DNA of 64,000 nucleotides, from contig CAJMPJ010000012.1 in the NCBI GenBank assembly GCA_905215155.1, forward strand, positions 1-64,000. The letters run 5' to 3'. A program made the translations under genes and the position numbers. Positions 51,497-60,015 of this stretch are shown here, in pieces; position 1 is the first letter of the stretch, and each line of letters begins with the position of its first letter. Below the pieces are notes generated by a model that searched no databases, had not been told where the DNA came from, and saw only the letters and a list, made by a program, of their open reading frames with translations. The DNA comes from an uncultured bacterium. GTDB taxonomy: Bacteria; Bacillota; Clostridia; Lachnospirales; Lachnospiraceae.

Positions 51497-52258
51497 ATGC
51501 CGGATATCGAACAGATGATGCTGTTTTCCCTGGTATTCATGAGGATGTCAGGATTCATCCTGCTGAATCCTATACTGGGAAGAAAAAATATTCCGCTGCA
51601 GGTGAAGGGTGGAATGGTTATTGTATTCACGCTTCTCATTTATTCCTTTTCCTCTGCTCAGGTACCGGAGCCTGTCAATTCTATAGAATATGCAGTACTG
51701 CTGATTAAAGAATTTGCCATGGGATATGTGATCGGATTTGTAATGGAACTGTTTTTTCTTATCATTACATTTGCCGGGTCCATCATTGATTTTCAGATGG
51801 GATTGTCTATGTCTACCATTTATGATCCTCAAAGCAACGCACAGATTGCGCTGAGCGGTAGTATTTATTATACCTACTTTATCCTGCTGTTCTTTGCGGT
51901 CGATGGCCATTTGGCACTTTTTAAGCTTTTGATAACATCAGCCGATATCGTGCCCTATGGACAGGTGGTATTTGGTACAAAGGTAGCATGGGCGATGTTG
52001 GAAATCTTTATACAATGTATTGTCATGGCGGTTAAGTTTGCCTTTCCAATTCTGGCGATACAATTTTTAACAGAAATAGCAGTAGGGGTACTGATGAAGA
52101 TTATTCCCCAGATCAACGTATTTGTTATTAATATACAGATCAAGATCATCATTGGTTTGTTGATGCTTATTTTCTTGTTTTCCCCTATGTCTGACTATTT
52201 GGGTGATATTATAAGTCAGATGCTTTTAACAATTCAGAGTACAATTCAACTTCTATGA
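51497..52258 (+). CDS. fliR: Flagellar export gate protein FliR
   Basis: A 253-residue polytopic membrane protein with about six TM segments. It includes MRMSGFILLNPILGRKNIP near residue 10, EFAMGYVIGFVMELFF near 70, and the conserved GSIIDFQMGLSMSTIYDPQ near 92. It caps the FliP5-Q4 assembly and contacts FlhB. It sits between fliQ and flhB in the canonical gate cluster. Confidence 0.95.
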   Translation: MPDIEQMMLFSLVFMRMSGFILLNPILGRKNIPLQVKGGMVIVFTLLIYSFSSAQVPEPVNSIEYAVLLIKEFAMGYVIGFVMELFFLIITFAGSIIDFQMGLSMSTIYDPQSNAQIALSGSIYYTYFILLFFAVDGHLALFKLLITSADIVPYGQVVFGTKVAWAMLEIFIQCIVMAVKFAFPILAIQFLTEIAVGVLMKIIPQINVFVINIQIKIIIGLLMLIFLFSPMSDYLGDIISQMLLTIQSTIQLL

Positions 52259-52282
52259 TTGAAAAGGATGTGAAGAAGGAAA

Positions 52283-53344
52283 ATGGCAGAGGGCTCAAAG
52301 ACCGAGAAGGCCACCCCGAAAAAAAGACGGGATGAACGAAAAAAAGGGCATGTTGCAGTAAGCAAAGATGTGGTCATGATTTGTTCTCTTCTTGGAACAT
52401 TTGTGATGCTGAAGATGCTGTTTCCGCTGATTTACCGTACGATGCGGGATTACATGATAAAATATTTAAGTCTGGCACCCATGACTGAGACGTTGTCTGA
52501 TTATACAACCAGTGCTTATACCGACACTGTAACGGCAATTATAAAAGGTGCGCTGCCCATTCTGCTGGTGTCCTTGCTGTTGGCAGTTATAGGAACAGGG
52601 CTGCAGACTAGATTTATTTTCACAAAGAAAAATCTTCTTCCTCAATTTAACAGACTGAATCCGCTGAAAGGAATCAAGAATATTATTTCTTTAAAAAGCC
52701 TGGTGGAATTGATCAAAAACATCATAAAAATCATCATATTAACCATTATCCTTTATCAAATCATCATGGGGGAATTAAAAGGCGTAGCAAGGACCATTGA
52801 TATGGATTTTAAGGAATCTACAGTATTTGTTCTTAATTCCGTAATGAATATGATCTTTAAGGTGTCCATTGTATTTCTGGCGATTGCAGGGTTTGACTAT
52901 TTCTATCAGTGGTGGGATTATGAGCGCCAGATTAAGATGTCAAAGCAGGAGCTGAAAGAGGAATATAAGCAGACAGAAGGAAACCCTGAAATCAAGGGGC
53001 GGATTCGTAATTTACAGAGAGAAAGAGCCAAATCCCGTATGATGCAGGCGGTTCCTGCCGCAGATGTGATTATCCGTAACCCCACCCACTATGCGGTGGC
53101 CTTGCGCTATAATCTTGAGAAAGACAATGCACCGATGCTGGTAGCCAAGGGACAGGATGAGCTTGCACTCAGGATCGTCGCAGTAGGTGAGGAACATGGA
53201 GTGTACGTGCTGGAAAATAAACCCTTAGCCAGAGGGATTTATGCCAGTACTCAGGTTGGGGCGGAGATTCCTCCGGAGTATTATGGTATGGTTGCGGAGA
53301 TCTTGGTTTACGTATACCGTATGAATAACAAAATCATAGAATAG
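52283..53344 (+). CDS. flhB: Flagellar export switch protein FlhB
   Basis: Controls the change from rod/hook to filament export. The 353-residue protein starts EKATPKKRRDERKKGHVAVSKDV, has four TM segments (about 30-50, 85-110, 140-162, 185-210), and a cytoplasmic domain. That domain carries the self-cleaving NPTH in VIIRNPTHYAVALRY near residue 266. All key residues are present. It is followed by flhA. Confidence 0.96.
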   Translation: MAEGSKTEKATPKKRRDERKKGHVAVSKDVVMICSLLGTFVMLKMLFPLIYRTMRDYMIKYLSLAPMTETLSDYTTSAYTDTVTAIIKGALPILLVSLLLAVIGTGLQTRFIFTKKNLLPQFNRLNPLKGIKNIISLKSLVELIKNIIKIIILTIILYQIIMGELKGVARTIDMDFKESTVFVLNSVMNMIFKVSIVFLAIAGFDYFYQWWDYERQIKMSKQELKEEYKQTEGNPEIKGRIRNLQRERAKSRMMQAVPAADVIIRNPTHYAVALRYNLEKDNAPMLVAKGQDELALRIVAVGEEHGVYVLENKPLARGIYASTQVGAEIPPEYYGMVAEILVYVYRMNNKIIE

Positions 53345-53385
53345 AAAAAAGCAGAAGAGATACTTGAAAGAAATGGTGTAAAAGA

Positions 53386-55455
53386 ATGAAGAATTTACTG
53401 AAAAATTCCGTTGTAATATTTGTCATTATGATTGTACTTCTGTTGATCATCCCATTGCCTCCCTTTTTCATGGACGTAATGATTATCATAAATATTGCCC
53501 TATCCTTGATTATCTTACTGATAAGCATGAATATTAGAGAGCCATTGGAATTTTCCATATTTCCTTCCCTGCTCTTAATTACCACATTGTTGCGGTTGGG
53601 ATTGAACGTATCCTCCACACGTAATATTTTGTCCAAACAGGGATCTTCCGGCCAGGTAATTAAGGCATTTGGAGATTTCGTTTTACAGGGGAACATCGTT
53701 GTCGGTTTTATCGTATTTTTAATCATAGTTTTAGTAAACTTCCTTGTTATCACAAAAGGTACGGAACGTGTATCAGAAGTAGCGGCCAGATTTACGCTGG
53801 ATGCCATGCCAGGTAAGCAGATGGCCATTGATGCCGATTTGAGTTCCGGTCTGATCAATGAACAGGAAGCAAAGCTAAGACGTTATAAGATTCAGAAGGA
53901 AGCCGATTTTTACGGTGCGATGGATGGTGCTACCAAGTTTGTAAAAGGTGATGCGATCATGGCCATCGTTATTACTTTCATCAACTTTATCGGTGGTGCC
54001 GTGATCGGTATGGTACAGTCCAATCTGCCATTTTCTGAAGTGATGACTATTTACAGCATTGCTACGGTAGGTGACGGCCTGGTTTCTCAGATCCCTTCTC
54101 TTTTGGTTGCAACTGCCACTGGTATGATTGTAACCAGAGCCGTATCAGAAGGAAGTCTGAATGAAGATGTGTCCGCACAGTTTCTGGCTCAGCCCAAGGC
54201 GATCATGCTTACCGGCTTCGTCATGGTAATATTGATGTTAGTGCCTGGAATGCCCAAAATACAGCTTGCAGTTATGGCAGTAATTCTTGTTGCAGCTGGC
54301 TTTCAGCTAGAGCGGAAAGTGAAAGAGGCAGCTATTAAGACCCAGGTCGCTGAGGCGGCACAGGCTGCGGAAGAGCTGGCTCAGCCACCTTCTGATGAAG
54401 AATCTTATTACCGTGATGTGAATAATGTTTATACGTTGATCAATGTGGAACCCATTGAGATGGAGTTTGGATATAGCCTCATTCCTCTGATTGATGAGAG
54501 CAGCGGCGGGAAGATGATTAACCGAATCGTCATTTTCAGGAGACAGTATGCCCAGGATATGGGATTTGTAATTCCGTCTGTCAGACTCAGAGACAGTTCC
54601 AGTTTAAATACCAACCAGTATGTAATAAAAATCAGAGGCGAAGAAGTAGCCAAAGGAGAAATCCTGGTGGATTATTATCTCGCTCTTGAACCACCGGTAC
54701 TTGCTGGAGAGGTAGACGGCATTGAAACGATTGAACCTGCCTATGGAATCCCCAGCAAATGGATCCGTCCTGAGAATAAAGAAATGGCAGAAATCTATGG
54801 ATATACAGTAATTGACCCACTTTCCGTAATGCTTACACATCTGTCTGAAACCATTAAGCAGCATGCGTATGAGCTGTTGGGACGTCAGGAAGTAATGCAG
54901 CTGTTGGATAATGTAAAAAAACATTCCGCAGAGTTGGTGGATGAATTGTTTCCAAATCAATTTACCTATGGAAATCTTCAGAAAATTCTGATTAACCTGA
55001 TAAAAGAAGGAGTTCCGATTAAGGATATGGAGACGATTCTGGAGACGATTGTAGACTCGCTCTCTACAACCAGGGATTTGGATGTCATAACTGAAAATAT
55101 CAGAATTTCCTTAAAGAGAACAATTACCAGAATGTTCTGCGAAGGAGGGCAAATGAAAGTTTTGACTCTGGACGCAGAACTGGAAAAAAATATTATCAGC
55201 AGTATGGCTAAGGGAGAACAGGGCGTATATCTGGCCCTAAGCCCTGATGTAATGCAATCGGTAATCGGACAGATGGGTGAGCAGATTAAGAAATTCAGTG
55301 ATCTGAATCAGAAACCGGTAGTTTTAACGAGCCAGGTTGTCAGACTGTATTTTTATCGCTTGATGGAACAGTTTTATCCTAATGTATATGTCCTTTCATT
55401 TAATGAGATTGCAAATAATATTCAGATTCAGGCAGTCGGAAATATTACCGTTTGA
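53386..55455 (+). CDS. flhA: Flagellar export gate protein FlhA
   Basis: Large gate subunit forming the cytoplasmic nonameric ring that docks substrates. The 689-residue protein has about eight TM segments in residues 1-320. The FHIPEP region includes [44 protein letters not shown]-type sequence and [14 protein letters not shown]. The cytoplasmic domains (about 330-689) follow. It is adjacent to the sigma-28 gene; flhF and flhG, which normally lie between, are absent. Confidence 0.97.
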   Translation: [689 protein letters not shown]

Positions 55456-55490
55456 CGGGTGTTTATGTCAGAAAGGCAGTGTTAGTCGGA

Positions 55491-56267
55491 ATGGAACAGG
55501 ATTTTAGCCAAAATACCAATGAAGATTTACTAATTAAATATAAGCAGACAAAGGATATAAAGATCAAGCATGAGCTGGTGATGCGTTATATGTATATGGT
55601 TAAAAGTATATCCATTCAAATGAGAGATGTATATTTAAGCTTTGCACAGGTGGAAGATATTGTAAATGAAGGCGTTTTAACGATTATGAGCGGGATCGAA
55701 AAATTTGATCCGGAATTAAATGTCAAGTTTGAAACATACATCTCCAAGCGGATACGCGGTATGATCATTGATATGGCAAGAAAGCAGGACTGGATTCCGA
55801 GAAGCGTCAGAAAGAATGCGAAAGATCTTGATAACGCTGCTATGGAGCTTTGCAACCGGCTGGGCCGTTTCCCAACGCCCCAGGAGACTGCGGATCATAT
55901 GAATATCAGTCTGGAAAAATATCAGGAGGCTTTGGGGAAAACCAATATTTACAGTGTTCTTTCTCTGGATATGGTTCTGGAAGCAGGTAACGAAAGCAAA
56001 AAAGTGCTTCAGCTCCCTTCCATTAATGAAAATGACCAGCCGGAGGACCATTATCTGCAGGAGGAATTTAAGCAGGTTCTGGTTTCTGCCATAAATAATT
56101 TAAAAGAAAACGAGCAAAAGGTTATTTCTTTGTATTATATGGACGAATTAAATATGAAGGAGATTGCGCAGGTCATGAGCGTCAGTGAGCCGAGGATCTC
56201 GCAGATTCACTCCAATGCGATACAAAAACTTCGGCTGTATTTGACTAATTTTATAAATGGGAAATAA
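55491..56267 (+). CDS. sigD: Flagellar sigma factor SigD/FliA (sigma-28)
   Basis: Directs transcription of late flagellar, motility and chemotaxis genes. The 258-residue sigma-70 group 3 protein has region 2 (IVNEGVLTIMSGIEKFDPELNVKFETYISKRIRGMIIDMARKQDW-type; short match FETYISKRIRG), region 3 (RLGRFPTPQETADHMN) and region 4 (EQKVISLYYMDELNMKEIAQVMSVSEPRISQIHSNAI). The start is uncertain: no good ribosome site is seen, and the ATG at 55491 was chosen over an in-frame TTG at 55452 inside the flhA end. FlgM was not seen. Confidence 0.92.
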   Translation: MEQDFSQNTNEDLLIKYKQTKDIKIKHELVMRYMYMVKSISIQMRDVYLSFAQVEDIVNEGVLTIMSGIEKFDPELNVKFETYISKRIRGMIIDMARKQDWIPRSVRKNAKDLDNAAMELCNRLGRFPTPQETADHMNISLEKYQEALGKTNIYSVLSLDMVLEAGNESKKVLQLPSINENDQPEDHYLQEEFKQVLVSAINNLKENEQKVISLYYMDELNMKEIAQVMSVSEPRISQIHSNAIQKLRLYLTNFINGK

Positions 56268-56282
56268 GAAAGGGGAAAAAAT

Positions 56283-57086
56283 ATGTTTCATGGATTTTAT
56301 AATCTGGCATCTGGAATGCTGTATCAGAACCGGAACTTGAATACGATCAGCAATAACATGGTTAACACAAGTACCCCAGGATATAAATCTGACCGTATGG
56401 TCAGTACCACCTTTAAAGATGAGATTCTATACCGCAATGGCAATTTAAACAAAAACAATGCAACACAGATCGGTTCTTTGTCCTCAATCCGGGCCGTAGG
56501 ATTAACTAAGACCAGTTACAATCAGGGAAATGTAGAGGAAACAGGGGAGAATTTAGATTTTGCCCTCACAAAACCAGGATTTTTTGCAGTACAGGATACA
56601 AAAGGAAACAGACTCTATACAAGAAATGGTTCTTTTCAGATTGATCAGGAAGGCTATCTTTGTTTATCTTCCCTTGGAAGAGTGCTTGGAGAAGACGGAA
56701 ATCCCATTGAAATGACCACGGATCATATCTCGGTTGATAAATCGGGGAATATCTATGAAGTACCGTTAAAAGGTCTTGGAAAAGAGGAAGACGGAGCCGA
56801 TTCAGAAGAGGAGGAGCCTCAATTAATTGGAAAAATAGGGGTTTTTGATTTTAATGATTATAACCAGCTTGTAAAAGGGAATAATGGAACCTTTACTACA
56901 ACTGCAGATGGGAACGCCGTCGATGGGGGAATCCAGTGGAAATCCCTGGAACGATCCAATAGTGATCCCATTGATCAGATGACTGCCATGATGACCAGCC
57001 AGAGGGCTTCACAAAGTGCAGCCCAGGTTCTAAAGATGTATGACCAGCTTATGGGCAAGATCGTAAGCGATATAGGCAGAGTATAA
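56283..57086 (+). CDS. flhO: Flagellar rod/hook-basal body protein (FlgF/FlhO type)
   Basis: Distal rod-type protein. The 267-residue protein has the rod N-terminus (GMLYQNRNLNTISNNMVNTSTPGYKSDRM), the core LDFALTKPGFFAVQDTKGNRLYTRNGSFQID, and the C-terminal MTAMMTSQRASQSAAQVLKMYDQLMGKIVSDIGRV. A short acidic patch (GADSEEEEPQ, about residue 175) interrupts the middle domain. AAAGGGG lies before the ATG. It is paired with a paralogue 13 bases downstream, as flhO-flhP in Bacillus. Confidence 0.9.
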   Translation: MFHGFYNLASGMLYQNRNLNTISNNMVNTSTPGYKSDRMVSTTFKDEILYRNGNLNKNNATQIGSLSSIRAVGLTKTSYNQGNVEETGENLDFALTKPGFFAVQDTKGNRLYTRNGSFQIDQEGYLCLSSLGRVLGEDGNPIEMTTDHISVDKSGNIYEVPLKGLGKEEDGADSEEEEPQLIGKIGVFDFNDYNQLVKGNNGTFTTTADGNAVDGGIQWKSLERSNSDPIDQMTAMMTSQRASQSAAQVLKMYDQLMGKIVSDIGRV

Positions 57087-57099
57087 GGAGGTATAGCGG

Positions 57100-57870
57100 A
57101 TGAATCAGTCCTTTTACATAGGAGCTTTGGGAGCAATGAACCAGCAGACAAAGCTTAATATTGTTTCCAATAATATTGCAAATGTCAACACCGTAGGCTT
57201 TAAACCAGAATACGGTGTGTTTTCTGATTTAATTTATAATGAAGTAAGAAATGCGCAGGGAGAGAATGGCGCTAAAACAGGAAGCGGCACCACAATTGAT
57301 ACGGTGAAGACCAATATGAGTGTCATGCCTTCCCGCACCACTGGGTTGGAGAACGATTACGCGATTGAAGGGGAAGGGTTTTTTATGTTAAAAGACCCTG
57401 TTACAGGAGACATCACTTATTCAAGAGACGGACGTTTTCAGCTGGCAAAAACAGAAGATAAATTCTATCTGGTGAATGTAGATGGAAAAAGAGTTCTGAA
57501 TATGGATAAAGAAGAAATATCTTATGATGTAAAGCCCACTTCCTATCCTGATGGGGAAGAGGAAGAAGAAGAGGAAGAAGAGGAGCTGGAAGAGGGGGAA
57601 CATGACCCAAGGGCGATTGGTGTGTACACCTTCTCTAAAATGGACGGCATTCATAGTGTGGGAGACAATGGTTTTGTTGCTTCAGCAAAGAATGGCGAAC
57701 CCATTCTTCTGGAAAATGCAAAAGTGGTAAAAGGTTCTCTGGAGGAGTCAGGAACCGATTTTGCCCTTGAGATGACCAGAATGATGGAAGCTCAGAGAGC
57801 GTATTCCTATGCGCTTAAAATGGTACAGACTTCTGATGAAGTGGAGTCAACAATTAATTCACTGCGATAA
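57100..57870 (+). CDS. flhP: Flagellar rod/hook-basal body protein (FlgG/FlhP type) with poly-Glu insert
   Basis: Paralogue of the preceding gene, 256 residues. The N-terminus is GALGAMNQQTKLNIVSNNIANVNTVGFK, the core is AIEGEGFFMLKDPVTGDITYSRDGRF, and the C-terminus is MTRMMEAQRAYSYALKMVQTSDEVESTINSL. The middle domain contains an almost pure glutamate run of ten residues followed by LEEGE (DNA about 57557-57600, a GAA/GAG tract). AAGGAGG precedes the ATG. FlgF versus FlgG assignment follows the Bacillus order. Confidence 0.9.
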   Translation: MNQSFYIGALGAMNQQTKLNIVSNNIANVNTVGFKPEYGVFSDLIYNEVRNAQGENGAKTGSGTTIDTVKTNMSVMPSRTTGLENDYAIEGEGFFMLKDPVTGDITYSRDGRFQLAKTEDKFYLVNVDGKRVLNMDKEEISYDVKPTSYPDGEEEEEEEEEELEEGEHDPRAIGVYTFSKMDGIHSVGDNGFVASAKNGEPILLENAKVVKGSLEESGTDFALEMTRMMEAQRAYSYALKMVQTSDEVESTINSLR

Positions 57871-57907
57871 ATAATAAACGTATGCGTTGAGGAAAGAGGG
57901 CGATTAT

Positions 57908-58534
57908 ATGAAAATAAGGCGTTATGATGAAATGAATGGATTAGGCCTTGATCTGATTCGGGAAATCGGCAGTATCGGAACCGGTAATTCCGCAACTGCA
58001 CTGTCTTCCATGCTTGGAAAATCCGTGCGCATGACTCTTCCTGATGTTCAGATCCTTGGCTATAACGAAGCTATAAAATTTCTTGGTGATCCAGAGGAAA
58101 TTGTTGCTGCAATTCTGGTAAAGATGACTGGAGAAATCAACGGATTAATGCTGTTTATACTGAAACTTGATTTTATCAATGAAGTTTTAAGCAGCGTGAT
58201 GCAGAAGGAAATAAAAGACTATTATCAGTTAAATGTTATGGAAACCTCTGCACTTGAAGAAATTGGTAACATTATCATTTCTTCTTATGTGAATGCCATG
58301 TCGACACTTAGTGATGTGACCATTAATTTATCGGTTCCTGATATTGCTGTAAATATGCTTGGAGGCATTTTAAGCGTACCGATGGTAGAGTTTGGATACC
58401 AGACGGATAAGATGATGATGATCAGCGGACAGTTTGTTATAGGGGGGAAAGCTCTCCAGAGCGATCTTTTGATGATGCCGGATATAGAATCATTAAACTT
58501 TCTAATGGAGAAGCTGGGGATTACGAATGGATAA
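57908..58534 (+). CDS. cheC: CheY-P phosphatase CheC
   Basis: Dephosphorylates CheY-P and partners CheD in adaptation. The 208-residue protein has two CheC phosphatase segments. The first, D15-xxx-E19-xx-S22, has serine where the catalytic asparagine is expected. The second, S114-xxx-E118-xx-N121, is intact, and in Bacillus CheC the second site does most of the work. The ATG at 57908 follows GAGGG by about 8 bases; an in-frame ATG at 57887 precedes it. It overlaps cheD by 8 bases, supporting CheC over CheX. Confidence 0.93.
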   Translation: MKIRRYDEMNGLGLDLIREIGSIGTGNSATALSSMLGKSVRMTLPDVQILGYNEAIKFLGDPEEIVAAILVKMTGEINGLMLFILKLDFINEVLSSVMQKEIKDYYQLNVMETSALEEIGNIIISSYVNAMSTLSDVTINLSVPDIAVNMLGGILSVPMVEFGYQTDKMMMISGQFVIGGKALQSDLLMMPDIESLNFLMEKLGITNG

Positions 58535-59009
58535 ACAAATTACAGTAGGGATCGCGGATATGAAATTTGCCAGGCAGGAAGGTACACTTATCACTTATGC
58601 ACTTGGTTCCTGTATCGGCATTAGTCTATATGATCCCATGATTAAGCTGGGAGCACTTGTACACATCATGCTCCCGGAAGTATACGGTTCAGGAGACGGA
58701 AATGTTTTTAAGTATGCAGATACAGGTCTTGCAGAAACTTTTCGTAAAATTGAAATAATGGGAGCCAGAAAGCCCAGGTTGATCGCTAAGATTGCCGGAG
58801 GGGCAAAGATGTTCCAATTGCAGGGGAATAGCACTCTTGGCAATATCGGAGCGAGAAATATAACCAGCGTAAAGCAGATATTAAAAGCATCAGGGATACG
58901 GCTTGCAGCAGAGGATGTTGGGGAAAATTATGCACGTACCATGTCGGTTGATATCAGTACCGGATTGGTCAAAATTCGTACATATGGAAGAGCAGAAATT
59001 GTTATGTAA
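58527..59009 (+). CDS. cheD: Chemoreceptor glutamine deamidase CheD
   Basis: Deamidates receptor glutamines and binds CheC. The 160-residue protein has the catalytic cysteine C29 in TYALGSCIGISLYDP, histidine H46 in LVHIMLPE, and the GGAKMF and IGARNI loops. All are family hallmarks at normal spacing. Its overlap with cheC by 8 bases matches their known physical interaction. Confidence 0.96.
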   Translation: MDKQITVGIADMKFARQEGTLITYALGSCIGISLYDPMIKLGALVHIMLPEVYGSGDGNVFKYADTGLAETFRKIEIMGARKPRLIAKIAGGAKMFQLQGNSTLGNIGARNITSVKQILKASGIRLAAEDVGENYARTMSVDISTGLVKIRTYGRAEIVM

Positions 59010-59091
59010 GCATTATGAACCAGCGGATGAGTGTCGATAAATCAGTAGGCAGTTGTTTTTGCTGATCATATAGGGATAAAGGAGAAAAAGT

Positions 59092-60015
59092 ATGGCAGAA
59101 ACAGAAATTTTGTTAGAATCAGGAACCAATGAGATAGAAATAATGGAATTCACCATTTATGGCGAGTTATATGGGATCAATGTTGCAAAAGTTCGTGAAA
59201 TTATGATGTCAGATAAAGTAAAGCCTATCCCCCATGCCCATCCTTCTGTAGAAGGTATTTTCAAACCAAGGGATCTTTTGCTTACGGTGATTGATCTTCC
59301 TCACTACCTGACAGGAAGAGTTTCTGAGAAGCAGCCGAAAGATTTGTTTATTATTACAAATTTCAATAAACTGCATATCGCATTCCGTGTTCATAGTGTA
59401 GTTGGAATCAGCCGTATTTCTTGGAAGGATATCCAAAAACCGGATGATACCATCAGCCGGGGCGATGAAGGTGTAGCGACTGGAATAGCTCAGTGCGGAG
59501 ATGACCTGGTTACGATTTTGGATTTTGAAAAAATCGTTGCAGAAATTGCTCCTGAGACAGGAATTCAGCTGGACGAGCTTAATAAGCTTGGACAGAGAAC
59601 CGCAATTGACTGTCCGATTCTGATTGCAGAAGATTCGATTCTTTTGACAAAGATGATAGAAGCAGCGCTTAGAAAAGCCGGATATCAAAATCTGACATTT
59701 AAAAATAACGGACAGGAAGCCTGGGACTACCTGGAAAAGATACGCGATGATTCGGATCTGGAGAAAAAAGTAAGCCTTATCATAACTGACATTGAGATGC
59801 CGGAGATGGATGGCCACAGGCTGACAAAGCTTGTAAAGACGGATCCTAAGCTACAACAGATACCTCTTATTATTTTCTCATCCATGATCAATCAGGAATT
59901 GATGATAAAGGGAAAACAGTTAGGGGCTGATGAGCAGTTGAGTAAACCGGAGATCGGCCATCTGGTTGAAGTAATAGACCATCTGACTCAGAGGAGGAAG
60001 AATAATAATGGATAG
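59092..60015 (+). CDS. cheV: CheV-type CheW-receiver fusion
   Basis: Chemotaxis coupling protein with phosphorylation control. The 307-residue protein has an N-terminal CheW domain (about 15-160, with LYGINVAKVREIM and VEGIFKPRDLLLTVIDLP) and a C-terminal receiver (about 172-300). The receiver has ILIAEDSILLTKMIE, phospho-acceptor Asp in IITDIEMPEMDG and FSSMINQE. It couples receptors to CheA, and the receiver may tune adaptation. It overlaps the HDOD gene by 8 bases. AAAGGAGA precedes the ATG. Confidence 0.93.
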   Translation: MAETEILLESGTNEIEIMEFTIYGELYGINVAKVREIMMSDKVKPIPHAHPSVEGIFKPRDLLLTVIDLPHYLTGRVSEKQPKDLFIITNFNKLHIAFRVHSVVGISRISWKDIQKPDDTISRGDEGVATGIAQCGDDLVTILDFEKIVAEIAPETGIQLDELNKLGQRTAIDCPILIAEDSILLTKMIEAALRKAGYQNLTFKNNGQEAWDYLEKIRDDSDLEKKVSLIITDIEMPEMDGHRLTKLVKTDPKLQQIPLIIFSSMINQELMIKGKQLGADEQLSKPEIGHLVEVIDHLTQRRKNNNG

